Below, one piece after another: positions 1 through 5,973 of a stretch of DNA of 7,847 nt. The translations under genes and the position numbers were made by a program. The notes beneath the pieces were generated by a model, which did no database searches, was not told the origin of the DNA, and saw only the letters and a list, made by a program, of their open reading frames with translations. This DNA comes from Fusobacterium sp. (GTDB lineage Bacteria > Fusobacteriota > Fusobacteriia > Fusobacteriales > Fusobacteriaceae). Positions within the stretch are counted from its first letter, which is position 1, and each line of letters begins with the position of its first letter. The stretch lies in assembly GCA_020024915.1 (NCBI GenBank), contig JAHHSZ010000073.1:1-7847 (forward strand). The letters run 5' to 3'.

Positions 1-48
1 CGGCTGTTAACCGCAGTGTCAATGGTTCGAGTCCATTAGGAAGCGCCA
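1..48 (+). tRNA. tRNA-Asn (anticodon GTT), 5' end outside window
   Basis: This is the 3' portion of a tRNA. The anticodon loop is CTGTTAA with GTT at 6-8, which reads Asn codons. The 3' strand of the anticodon stem is CCGCA (11-15), followed by a five-base variable loop (16-20). The T arm is AATGG / TTCGAGT / CCATT (21-37). The 3' acceptor strand AGGAAGC is at 38-44, the discriminator is G45 and CCA is encoded at 46-48. The 5' acceptor strand and D arm lie upstream of the window. A T8-A-T6 run follows immediately at 49-63. Confidence 0.95.
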
Positions 49-91
49 TTTTTTTTATTTTTTGTAAAAAACTGATGAAAAGAGGGTAGTT

Positions 92-565
92 ATGAAAAAA
101 ACAAATGCTATGCGGGAATTAGATAAAAGTAAGATAGCCTACAACTATAGAGAGTATGAAGTGGATGAAAATGATTTGAGTGCTATTGCAGTTTCACTTA
201 AAACAGGACAAGATATAACTAAGATATTTAAAACATTGGTTTTGTTGACAGAGAAGAAAGAGATGATAGTAGCCTGTATAGCAGGTGCAGATAATATAGA
301 TTTGAAAAAATTAGCTAAGTTAGCAGAAGTTAAGAAAGTGGAGATGCTGGAATTAAAAGAGCTATTTAATATGACTGGATACATAAGAGGAGGATGTTCT
401 CCTATAGGGATAAAGAAAAGACATAGAAGCTTTATAGATAGTAGTGTTCTTACAAAAGATATAATAATGATAAGTGCAGGAATAAGAGGATTACAGATTC
501 TAATTGATCCTCAAGATCTGATTAAACATTTGAATATGACAGTTGGAGATATAATAGTACAATAG
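92..565 (+). CDS. ybaK: Cys-tRNA(Pro)/Cys-tRNA(Cys) deacylase, YbaK/EbsC family
   Basis: This is a trans-editing enzyme of the cytoplasm. Family members hydrolyse Cys wrongly attached to tRNA(Pro) by prolyl-tRNA synthetase. The 157-residue length fits a stand-alone YbaK of the INS/YbaK superfamily. Visible family landmarks are FKTLV at 46-50 with the conserved lysine K47, the glycine-rich stretch TGYIRGGCSPIG at 95-106, and SAG at 128-130 in the last strand. ATG 92 is supported by AGAGGG at 81-86 with five bases of spacing. Only 43 bases separate it from tRNA-Asn and no good promoter is seen there, so it may be read from the tRNA promoter. The gene is closed by the terminator at 620-667. The family call is firm. 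The exact tRNA substrate (Cys-tRNA(Pro) rather than another mischarged tRNA, as in ProX or YeaK relatives) is inferred from overall resemblance. Confidence 0.93.
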   Translation: MKKTNAMRELDKSKIAYNYREYEVDENDLSAIAVSLKTGQDITKIFKTLVLLTEKKEMIVACIAGADNIDLKKLAKLAEVKKVEMLELKELFNMTGYIRGGCSPIGIKKRHRSFIDSSVLTKDIIMISAGIRGLQILIDPQDLIKHLNMTVGDIIVQ

Positions 566-619
566 TTTATTAAAATTTCTAAAAAAATTTAAAAAATAGT
601 AATTAATTGATTTGATCTT

Positions 620-667
620 GAGTATAATTAGATTATTTTAAAATAAATTTAGTTATACTCTTTTTTT
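620..667 (+). terminator. Intrinsic terminator of ybaK
   Basis: The arms are GAGTATAATTA (620-630) and TAGTTATACTC (650-660). They form 11 pairs, one of them G-U, around a 19-base AT-rich loop that can partly pair further. Seven T follow at 661-667. The minus-strand side lacks a T-run, so it acts only on the plus strand. It separates ybaK from the importer operon. Confidence 0.87.
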
Positions 668-682
668 ATAAAGAAAATATGA

Positions 683-688
683 TACAAT
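683..688 (+). promoter_or_regulatory. Weak -10 candidate for the importer operon
   Basis: TACAAT matches the -10 consensus at five of six positions and lies 64 bases before the start codon. The position for a -35 box at 17 bases spacing (660-665) falls in the T-run of the preceding terminator and does not match TTGACA. A promoter is expected between the terminator and 753, but this placement is tentative. The 85-base leader otherwise holds only a small CTTAT/ATAAG hairpin (718-732). No known riboswitch was recognised. Confidence 0.25.
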
Positions 689-743
689 ATTAATATCTTA
701 GTATAAATTTGAAAAACCTTATAAAAGATAAGTAAAAATTATT

Positions 744-750
744 AGGGAGG
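744..750 (+). promoter_or_regulatory. Strong ribosome binding site that leaves the binding-protein start open
   Basis: AGGGAGG ends two bases before ATG 753 and five bases before the next codon, GTG 756. Spacing of two is unusually short, so GTG 756 may be the codon actually used. The proteins would differ by only one residue (MVKN or MKN), and the signal peptide is unaffected. Confidence 0.7.
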
Positions 751-752
751 TT

Positions 753-2246
753 ATGGTGAAAAATTTGAAGATTGTGGCAAAAGTAGGGGTAGTGATATTA
801 TTAAGTATGTTGTTACTCTCTTGTGGAAAAGAGGGGAAAATTGAAAAAAAAGAGATAAAAACAACAATGAGCATGGATATTGATAGTTTAAATCCATATA
901 AGATGGTTTCTAGTGGAACTGAAGAGATAATGTCAAATGTATTTGAAGGTTTATTAATGCCCAACACAAAAGGGGAATTAATTCCAGCAATAGCAGAAGA
1001 ATACAGTGTTTCAGAAGATGGACTATACTATACATTTAAGGTAAGAGATGGAATAAAATTCCACAATGGAAACCCATTAGATGTTAAAGATGTAGAGTTT
1101 TCTTTAAAAAGAATGTCTGGTAAAGATGGATTTCCACCTTCAAGTGCATCATTTCAAGAGATAGAGGATATAAAAATATTAGATGGAAATAGAGTGCAGA
1201 TAAAATTAAAAGAGGCAGATTCAGCTTTTATCTACTCATTGACAGAGGGAATTGTCCCAGACGAAAATGCAGAGCAATTAGATAAAAATCCAATAGGGAC
1301 AGGTCCATTTAGAATTGCTCAATATGATAGAGAGCAACAGTTAGTTTTAGATAAATTTGATGATTATTGGGGAGAAAAAGCAAAAGTAGATAGAGTTACA
1401 ATATTTGTTGTACCGAACAGTGAAACAGCATTTCTAAAACTTCTTTCTGGGGAGATAAATATGCTTTCAAGAGTTGATTCTAAAAGAATAAATGAGTTAA
1501 AAAGTTTTAATAATATTTCAGCTCCACAAAATACAGTACAGATTTTTGCCTTAAACAATGATGTTAAACCTTTTGATGATGAAAGAGTTAGAAAAGCTAT
1601 AAATTTGGCAATAAATAAAGATGAAATTATAGCAGGAGTTATGGGTGGAGATGGAATTAAGCTAGAGACTAATATGAGCCCTGTAATGAGCAAATTCTGT
1701 ATAGATAATGTTGGAGAGAAACAGGATATAGAAGAGGCTAAAAAGTTGTTAGCTGAGAGTGGAAATTCTAACTTAACTTTTACTATAAAAGTCCCTAGTA
1801 ACTATCAGATGCATGTAGATACAGCTCAGATCATAGCTGAACAATTAAAAAATATAGGAGTAATTGCAAAAATAGAGACAATTGAGTGGACAACTTGGCT
1901 ATCTGATGTTTATTCAGGAAGAAAGTACGAAGGAACAATAGTTGGTCTTTCAGGAAAATTGGATCCATACTCAATATTGAGAAGATATACTAGTAATTAT
2001 AAGAATAATTTCTTTAATTTTAAAGATGCTGAATATGATCAATTGATACAAAATGCTAAGGATTCAACTGCAGATGAGATAATTGTGGCAAACTATAAAA
2101 AAGCTCAAGAAATATTGAGAAATAAGCAAGTAGCTATATATATAATGGATCCTAAACTTGTAACAACATTGGATAAAAAAATAAGTGGTTTTGAGTATTA
2201 TCCATTACCATATATTAATTTTTCAAAAATGAATATAGAAAAATAA
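753..2246 (+). CDS. ABC importer family-5 solute-binding lipoprotein
   Basis: This is the extracytoplasmic ligand-binding subunit of the importer encoded by the next four genes. The 497-residue length is usual for SBP_bac_5. Residues 1-24 are a lipoprotein signal peptide: charged start, hydrophobic 11-22 and lipobox LLSC with lipidated Cys24. Family landmarks in order are LNPYKM (46-51), SEDGLYYTFKVRDGIKFHNG (87-106), GTGPF (182-186), DDYWG (203-207), RKAINLAINKDEI (280-292) and the C-terminal lobe with LDPYSILRRYTS (402-413). D404-P405 aligns by eye with the DppA Asp that holds the peptide amino group. This is compatible with a peptide ligand but does not prove it; nickel, nickel-chelate or other ligands remain open. 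The start is ATG 753 or GTG 756. The first permease starts 13 bases downstream of its stop. Confidence 0.93.
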   Translation: MVKNLKIVAKVGVVILLSMLLLSCGKEGKIEKKEIKTTMSMDIDSLNPYKMVSSGTEEIMSNVFEGLLMPNTKGELIPAIAEEYSVSEDGLYYTFKVRDGIKFHNGNPLDVKDVEFSLKRMSGKDGFPPSSASFQEIEDIKILDGNRVQIKLKEADSAFIYSLTEGIVPDENAEQLDKNPIGTGPFRIAQYDREQQLVLDKFDDYWGEKAKVDRVTIFVVPNSETAFLKLLSGEINMLSRVDSKRINELKSFNNISAPQNTVQIFALNNDVKPFDDERVRKAINLAINKDEIIAGVMGGDGIKLETNMSPVMSKFCIDNVGEKQDIEEAKKLLAESGNSNLTFTIKVPSNYQMHVDTAQIIAEQLKNIGVIAKIETIEWTTWLSDVYSGRKYEGTIVGLSGKLDPYSILRRYTSNYKNNFFNFKDAEYDQLIQNAKDSTADEIIVANYKKAQEILRNKQVAIYIMDPKLVTTLDKKISGFEYYPLPYINFSKMNIEK

Positions 2247-2249
2247 GTT

Positions 2250-2256
2250 GGAGAAG
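2250..2256 (+). promoter_or_regulatory. Ribosome binding site fixing the permease start at ATG 2260
   Basis: GGAGAAG lies three bases before ATG 2260, with five bases between GGAGA and the start. An in-frame TTG at 2248 would sit partly on top of this site and has no ribosome binding site of its own, so it is not the start. Confidence 0.8.
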
Positions 2257-2259
2257 AAA

Positions 2260-3174
2260 ATGTATTACATAAAAAAAATATTGAAAATGATATTTTCCAT
2301 ATACTTGATAGGGACAATATCTTTTCTCTTATTGGAGTTAATTCCTGGAGATCCTGCATTAGCAATATTGGGAGTTGAGAGTTCAGCTGAGGATATTGCT
2401 ATCTTGAGAGAGAACTTAGGATTAAATAAAAGTTTAGGCTTGAGATATTTAGAGTGGGGAAAGGGTATATTAATAGGTAACTTTGGAAATTCCTTTAAGT
2501 ATGGAGAATCTGTGTCACAATTGATACTGGAGAGATTGCCTCTAACTATAGAGATTGCTATTGTAACTGTTATAATAGTTTTGCTGGTTTCCATTCCACT
2601 CTCATTTTTTGTACATAAGATAAGAAGTGTAAAAATAAAAAAGATAATAGATTTTTTAATAGGACTCTGTATATCTATTCCTTCATTTTGGCTAGGTATA
2701 TTGGTAATGTTTCTATTTAGTGTTATTTTGAGATGGTTTTCAGTGGGGTACAATAAAAGTTTTTCATCTCTTTTATTGCCCTGTTTAGTAATAGCTATTC
2801 CAAATATTGGGGTTTTTACAAGTTATATTAAAAATAATTTGGAAGTTGAGTTGAGAGAGGAATACATAAAATATCTTTTTGTAAATGGAGTAAAAAAATT
2901 CTGGTTAAATTGTTATATTTTAAAAAATTCAATAATACCTGTGATTCCTTTGATAGGGATAATGTTAATAGATTTGATAATGGGGATTGTAATTATTGAG
3001 CAGATATTCTCTATTCCAGGGATAGGAAGGTTAATGATAACAGCAATAATAAATAGAGATCTACCACTTGTTCAAGGATTGATATTTTATACATCAGTGG
3101 TTTTAGTAGTGATCAATTTTATTATAGATATTCTATATTCTATAATAGATCCAAGAATAAGGAGTGAAAGATAA
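2260..3174 (+). CDS. ABC importer permease, DppB/OppB/NikB family
   Basis: This is the first inner-membrane channel subunit, 304 residues from ATG 2260. It has the family layout: an N-terminal membrane segment at about 6-26, the motif ELIPGDPA (25-32), then an extracytoplasmic stretch and five further segments near 96-118, 132-156, 170-188, 224-248 and 273-295. It ends with IDPR (295-298 region), as the family does. The coupling loop to the ATPases (about 195-233) has REEYIKYLFVNGV followed by NSIIPVIPLIG. The Gly and the Pro-rich end are kept, but the alanines of the usual A-x-A-K-G core are replaced by LFVN, so the EAA loop is degenerate. Starting at 2260 gives the usual family N-terminus (M-x-YIxK). 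TAATG joins it to the next gene with a one-base overlap. Substrate is unknown. Confidence 0.92.
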   Translation: MYYIKKILKMIFSIYLIGTISFLLLELIPGDPALAILGVESSAEDIAILRENLGLNKSLGLRYLEWGKGILIGNFGNSFKYGESVSQLILERLPLTIEIAIVTVIIVLLVSIPLSFFVHKIRSVKIKKIIDFLIGLCISIPSFWLGILVMFLFSVILRWFSVGYNKSFSSLLLPCLVIAIPNIGVFTSYIKNNLEVELREEYIKYLFVNGVKKFWLNCYILKNSIIPVIPLIGIMLIDLIMGIVIIEQIFSIPGIGRLMITAIINRDLPLVQGLIFYTSVVLVVINFIIDILYSIIDPRIRSER

Positions 3175-3938
3175 TGAAAAAAGGAAAGTATTTAATACTA
3201 TTAACTATTTTTATCTTAAGTTGTATTATTTTTTATCAAGATCCTTATGCTATGAGTGAGAAAAAAATATTGTTAGGACCTAGTTTAGAAAATATATTAG
3301 GCTGTGACAATTTTGGGAGAGATATATTTAGTAGACTTGTATTGGGAAGTTTTAACACTCTCATAATCTCTTTTATCTCATCAACTTTAGCAATAACTTT
3401 TGGAATATTGATAGGTAGTATAGCAGGTTATTATGGAAAATTTTTAGATGGGGTAATTATGACTTTGGTAGAGGTTATAATTTCTATTCCAGGGATTTTA
3501 ATAGCTCTGGGAATAATAATAATCTTAGGAACAGGATTTCACTCACTGGTAGTTGCAATTTTTGTAATATATATACCAAGATGTGTAAATGTAGTAAGAG
3601 GTCTAGTAAAAAAAGAGAAAAACATGGAGTATGTAATAGCAGCTAAAACTTATGGTATTAAAGATATGAAAATAATCTATATACATATTTTACCAAATAT
3701 TTTAAAACCAATTTTAGTGGCTTTTACAACAGGATTTGCAGGAGCGATACTCACAGAGGCAGGGCTGGGTTATTTAGGACTGGGGATTCAACCTCCATAT
3801 CCCACTTTAGGAAATATCCTGAATCAATCACAATCATATTTTTTATCAGCTCCTTGGTTTACAGTAGCACCGGGAATAGCAATAATTTTTACTGTATATC
3901 AGATAAAAAAATTGGAGAAAAGAGGCAGAAAATATTGA
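3174..3938 (+). CDS. ABC importer permease, DppC/OppC/NikC family
   Basis: This is the second channel subunit, 254 residues, shorter than most relatives (about 280-300). It has an N-terminal membrane segment (5-21), the family motif GCDNFGRDIFSRLVLG (43-58), further segments near 63-83, 96-119, 122-138 and 180-200, and a perfect EAA coupling loop EYVIAAKTYGIKDMKIIYIH (152-171) followed by ILPN. LTEAGLGYLGLGIQPP (193-208) and APGIAIIFTV (232-241) are also typical. The tail is odd: after TV the family normally reads a hydrophobic segment and LLGDGLRD, but this frame gives YQIKKLEKRGRKY and stops. The -1 frame at the same place reads IGEKRQKIL, closer to the expected LGD pattern, and an A7 run sits between them. 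AAGGAG at 3159-3164 supports ATG 3174. The stop overlaps the next start (TTGA). Confidence 0.9.
   Translation: MKKGKYLILLTIFILSCIIFYQDPYAMSEKKILLGPSLENILGCDNFGRDIFSRLVLGSFNTLIISFISSTLAITFGILIGSIAGYYGKFLDGVIMTLVEVIISIPGILIALGIIIILGTGFHSLVVAIFVIYIPRCVNVVRGLVKKEKNMEYVIAAKTYGIKDMKIIYIHILPNILKPILVAFTTGFAGAILTEAGLGYLGLGIQPPYPTLGNILNQSQSYFLSAPWFTVAPGIAIIFTVYQIKKLEKRGRKY
3905..3911 (+). other. In-frame A AAA AAA slippery heptamer near the permease 3' end
   Basis: The run of seven A is phased ATA AAA AAA TTG in the permease frame. It therefore forms the X XXY YYZ pattern A AAA AAA used for -1 slippage. A -1 shift here moves into the frame of the downstream ATPase, with no stop before the ATPase ends at 4669. 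Whether slippage happens is unknown. Confidence 0.4.
3921..3925 (+). promoter_or_regulatory. Ribosome binding site supporting the TTG start at 3935
   Basis: AGAGG lies nine bases before TTG 3935, within the last codons of the permease gene. The nearest ATG in this frame is at 3854. It would overlap the permease by 85 bases and add a non-homologous N-terminus, so TTG 3935 is preferred. Confidence 0.65.
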
Positions 3939-4669
3939 AATTAATTGATATTAAAAATTTAAATTTAGAAATTGATGGTAAATGTTTGTTAAAAAATATA
4001 GATTTTCAAATAAATTCAGGAGAGATTGTGGCTCTAGCTGGAGAGTCTGGAAGTGGAAAAACTTTGACAACGAAATTTATTTTAGGGATTTTACCAGAGA
4101 GAAGTAAGATAAATTATAGAGTATTTGAAAAAAATTGTGATATTGGAGCAGTTTTTCAAAATGCTTTTACCTCACTAAATCCTACAGTGAGAATAGGGCA
4201 TCAATTGAAAAAAATATATGAAGGTCATTTTGGCAATTCTAACAATTGGCAAAAGGAAGTAGTGGGATTATTAGAGAAACTTGGGATAAAAGAGGCTGAA
4301 AAAATATTAAAAAAATACTCTCATGAAACAAGTGGGGGAGAGAGGCAAAGAGTGGTAATAGCTGGAGCTCTCATAAGATCACCTCAACTTTTGATAGCAG
4401 ATGAGGTCACTACAGCCTTAGATCTAAAGACTAAAAGAGAGGTAATAGAGTTATTTAAAGAGATTCACAAAGGAACTGGAGTATCCATACTATTCATATC
4501 TCACGATTTAGAATCAATAAAAGATTTTGCTCAAAGGGTTTGTGTTATGTATAGAGGTGAGATTGTGGAAGAGAATGGTTGTGAAGCTATTTTTAAAGAG
4601 CAGAAACATCCATATGTAAAAAGGTTAATAGATCTGTCTAAGAGTCTTTGGGTAAGAGGTGAAAAATGA
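3935..4669 (+). CDS. ABC importer ATPase, NikD/DppD/OppD type, TTG start
   Basis: This is the first ATP-hydrolysing subunit, on the cytoplasmic face. From TTG 3935 it has 244 residues and opens MKLIDIKNLNLEI, the normal family beginning. Landmarks are Walker A GESGSGKT (36-43), Q-loop VFQNAFTSLNP (73-83, Gln75), a variant signature TSGGERQR (132-139; usually LSGGQ or FSGGM), Walker B LLIADE (152-157) with the following Pro replaced by Val (DEVTTALD), H-loop ISHD (188-191) and KHPYVKRL (224-231). The distance from Walker A Lys42 to Gln75 is 33 residues, roughly 10-20 fewer than in NikD or OppD, so part of the beta subdomain is missing. It ends soon after HPY, without the longer OppD/DppD C-terminal extension. 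Its stop overlaps the next start as ATGA. It is judged active because the catalytic residues are present. Confidence 0.9.
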   Translation: MKLIDIKNLNLEIDGKCLLKNIDFQINSGEIVALAGESGSGKTLTTKFILGILPERSKINYRVFEKNCDIGAVFQNAFTSLNPTVRIGHQLKKIYEGHFGNSNNWQKEVVGLLEKLGIKEAEKILKKYSHETSGGERQRVVIAGALIRSPQLLIADEVTTALDLKTKREVIELFKEIHKGTGVSILFISHDLESIKDFAQRVCVMYRGEIVEENGCEAIFKEQKHPYVKRLIDLSKSLWVRGEK

Positions 4670-5409
4670 TACTAAAAGTGGAAAATCTATCAAAAGTTTA
4701 TGAAAAAAGAGACTATTTTTCTAAAGAGAAAAAGATTATTTTGAAAAGTATATCTTTTGATGTTAAAAAAGGAGAGATATTTTCAATCATAGGTCAATCT
4801 GGAGTTGGAAAATCTACCATTGGAAAGATAATCTTAGGAATAGAGAAAGAGAGCAGTGGAAATATAAAATTTTTATCTAAAGAGCTTTCTAAGAGGGAGA
4901 AAAAGGATATTCAAATGGTATTTCAAGATCCCTATAGCTCTTTAAATCCAGCTATGAAGATAAAAGATATACTAGCTGAACCATTGAAAGCAAATGTGAT
5001 TATAGAGAGAAAAGAGATAGAAAGATTGGTAAAAAATACTCTATATGAGGTTGGATTGAGTGAAGAGTATGAGAATAAATATCCCAATGAATTGAGTGGA
5101 GGACAGCGTCAGAGAATTGTTATAGGGTGTGCAATAATATTGAAACCTAAATTAATAGTGTGTGATGAACCAGTAGCTTCTTTGGATTTGGCAGTTCAAA
5201 AACAGATTTTAGATCTAATAAAGAAGATAAATAGAGAGAATGGAATAACATTTATATTTATCTCTCATGATTTGGGAGTGGTTTATAATATTTCAGATAG
5301 AGTTATGGTACTTTACAAGGGAGAGATACAGGAGATAACAGAGGTAGAAGAGTTTTTCTCTAAGCCTAAAAGTGAATATGGTAGATATCTTTTGGAAGGA
5401 ATACGTTGA
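4666..5409 (+). CDS. ABC importer ATPase, NikE/DppF/OppF type
   Basis: This is the second ATPase, 247 residues, expected to pair with the preceding subunit so that each ATP site combines Walker A of one with the signature of the other. Landmarks are Walker A GQSGVGKS (43-50), Q-loop MVFQDPYSSLNPAMKI (84-99, Gln87), a canonical signature LSGGQRQR (143-150), Walker B LIVCDEP (163-169), D-loop ASLD (171-174) and H-loop ISHDLGVV (199-206). The N-terminal linker KRDYFSKEKKIILKSISF is typical of the DppF/OppF branch. DIQMVFQD also resembles NikE. The C-terminal region is short (SEYGRYLLEGIR), without the HPYT plus Cys-rich extension of OppF, which fits NikE-like size. AGGTG at 4657-4661 serves ATG 4666. 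This is the last gene before the shared terminator. Confidence 0.92.
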   Translation: MILKVENLSKVYEKRDYFSKEKKIILKSISFDVKKGEIFSIIGQSGVGKSTIGKIILGIEKESSGNIKFLSKELSKREKKDIQMVFQDPYSSLNPAMKIKDILAEPLKANVIIERKEIERLVKNTLYEVGLSEEYENKYPNELSGGQRQRIVIGCAIILKPKLIVCDEPVASLDLAVQKQILDLIKKINRENGITFIFISHDLGVVYNISDRVMVLYKGEIQEITEVEEFFSKPKSEYGRYLLEGIR

Positions 5410-5420
5410 GCTATCAATAA

Positions 5421-5469
5421 AAAGAAGTTGATTTACAGGAGTACTGATAGATCAACTTCTTTGTTTTTT
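5421..5469. terminator. Bidirectional intrinsic terminator between convergent operons
   Basis: A perfect 12-base-pair stem is formed by AAAGAAGTTGAT (5421-5432) and ATCAACTTCTTT (5451-5462) around an 18-base loop. On the plus strand it is followed by G and six T (5464-5469), ending the importer operon. On the minus strand the stem is followed by a TTATT stretch, giving five T in a row counting the last stem bases. It can thus also end the Nudix transcript, whose stop codon (5470-5468) lies in the plus-strand T-run. Confidence 0.87.
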
Positions 5470-5971
5470 ATTTTAGATTTTTATAAAGGGATAGTGCAAA
5501 TATTGTTTTCATATCTTGAGAAATATTTTCAACCTCTTCTAAAGAGAACCACTCTCCAACCAAAGCCTCACCTTCATCTAAATTTAAAGCTTCTGGAAGT
5601 ATTGAGTCATCTTTTAATTGTATAATATAGATATATAGTTTCTCTTGAGTATATCCAGGAGAGACAGTTAAAGGCTTTTTAGGGTTATAAAGAATATTGT
5701 AGCTCTTTGGAAGGTATCCAGTCTCCTCTTCGATCTCTCTGTAGAGAGTATTTATCTCATTCTCACCATTTTCAATTAAACCAGCAGGTATTTCATACAT
5801 CTCTCCAGCTATTCCCGGTCTATACTGTTTTACAAGAAGAGTTTTATCTCCACTTGCATTTAAAATGAGTGCTGCAATTGCATTTTGTTTAATTAAATAC
5901 TCCAATGTTGTACCAGTAGTTGGATGTTTTTCAATAGCAATTTTTAAAAATTTTAAATCTTCAGTATTCAT
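5468..5971 (-). CDS. Nudix hydrolase, ADP-ribose pyrophosphatase (NudF) type
   Basis: This is a cytoplasmic enzyme of 167 residues that splits a nucleoside diphosphate linked to another moiety. The Nudix box is complete at 64-86: G-x5-E-x7-REIEEETGY, so the metal-binding glutamates are present. Upstream are KQYRPG (48-53) and EIPAG (60-64). Downstream, 18 residues past the box, is SPGYTQE (104-110). EIPAGLxE and SPGxxxE are what one sees in ADP-ribose pyrophosphatases, which convert ADP-ribose to AMP and ribose 5-phosphate. Substrate remains an inference, since related enzymes act on other sugar nucleotides. AAAGGAGA (5985-5978) is six bases before the ATG and lies over the 3' end of the membrane-protein gene. 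The two genes are 2 bases apart, so they share a transcript and are probably translationally coupled. Confidence 0.9.
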   Translation of the reverse strand: MNTEDLKFLKIAIEKHPTTGTTLEYLIKQNAIAALILNASGDKTLLVKQYRPGIAGEMYEIPAGLIENGENEINTLYREIEEETGYLPKSYNILYNPKKPLTVSPGYTQEKLYIYIIQLKDDSILPEALNLDEGEALVGEWFSLEEVENISQDMKTIFALSLYKNLK

Positions 5972-5973
5972 AG

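Noticed and set aside
49..63. The T8-A-T6 run after tRNA-Asn as an intrinsic terminator.
   Set aside because: No separate hairpin precedes it; only the tRNA's own T arm and acceptor stem are there. Partial termination is possible but cannot be claimed.
623..628. A perfect TATAAT between ybaK and the importer operon.
   Set aside because: It lies in the 5' arm of the ybaK terminator, has no -35 box at workable spacing (TTGATT at 607-612 is only ten bases away), and a transcript from it would meet the T-run at once.
668..752. A metal or other riboswitch upstream of the importer.
   Set aside because: The leader is 85 bases of AT-rich DNA with one five-pair hairpin; no known aptamer pattern was recognised.
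2248..2259. TTG 2248 as the start of the first permease.
   Set aside because: It overlaps the ribosome binding site of ATG 2260 and adds four residues that the family does not have.
2265..2753. An antisense reading frame of 162 codons under the first permease, and shorter ones elsewhere.
   Set aside because: They have no ribosome binding sites or recognisable domains and lie wholly under well-supported genes.
3854..3934. ATG 3854 as the start of the first ATPase.
   Set aside because: It would overlap the permease by 85 bases and add residues unlike any ABC ATPase start; TTG 3935 with AGAGG fits better.
5411..5462. CTATCA (5411-5416) pairing with TGATAG (5445-5450), crossing the terminator stem as a pseudoknot.
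   Set aside because: Six pairs are easily met by chance and the long loop with no spacer on the other side makes the geometry doubtful.
5428..5625. A short plus-strand reading frame starting in the shared terminator.
   Set aside because: It begins inside the hairpin, has no ribosome binding site and is antisense to the Nudix gene.
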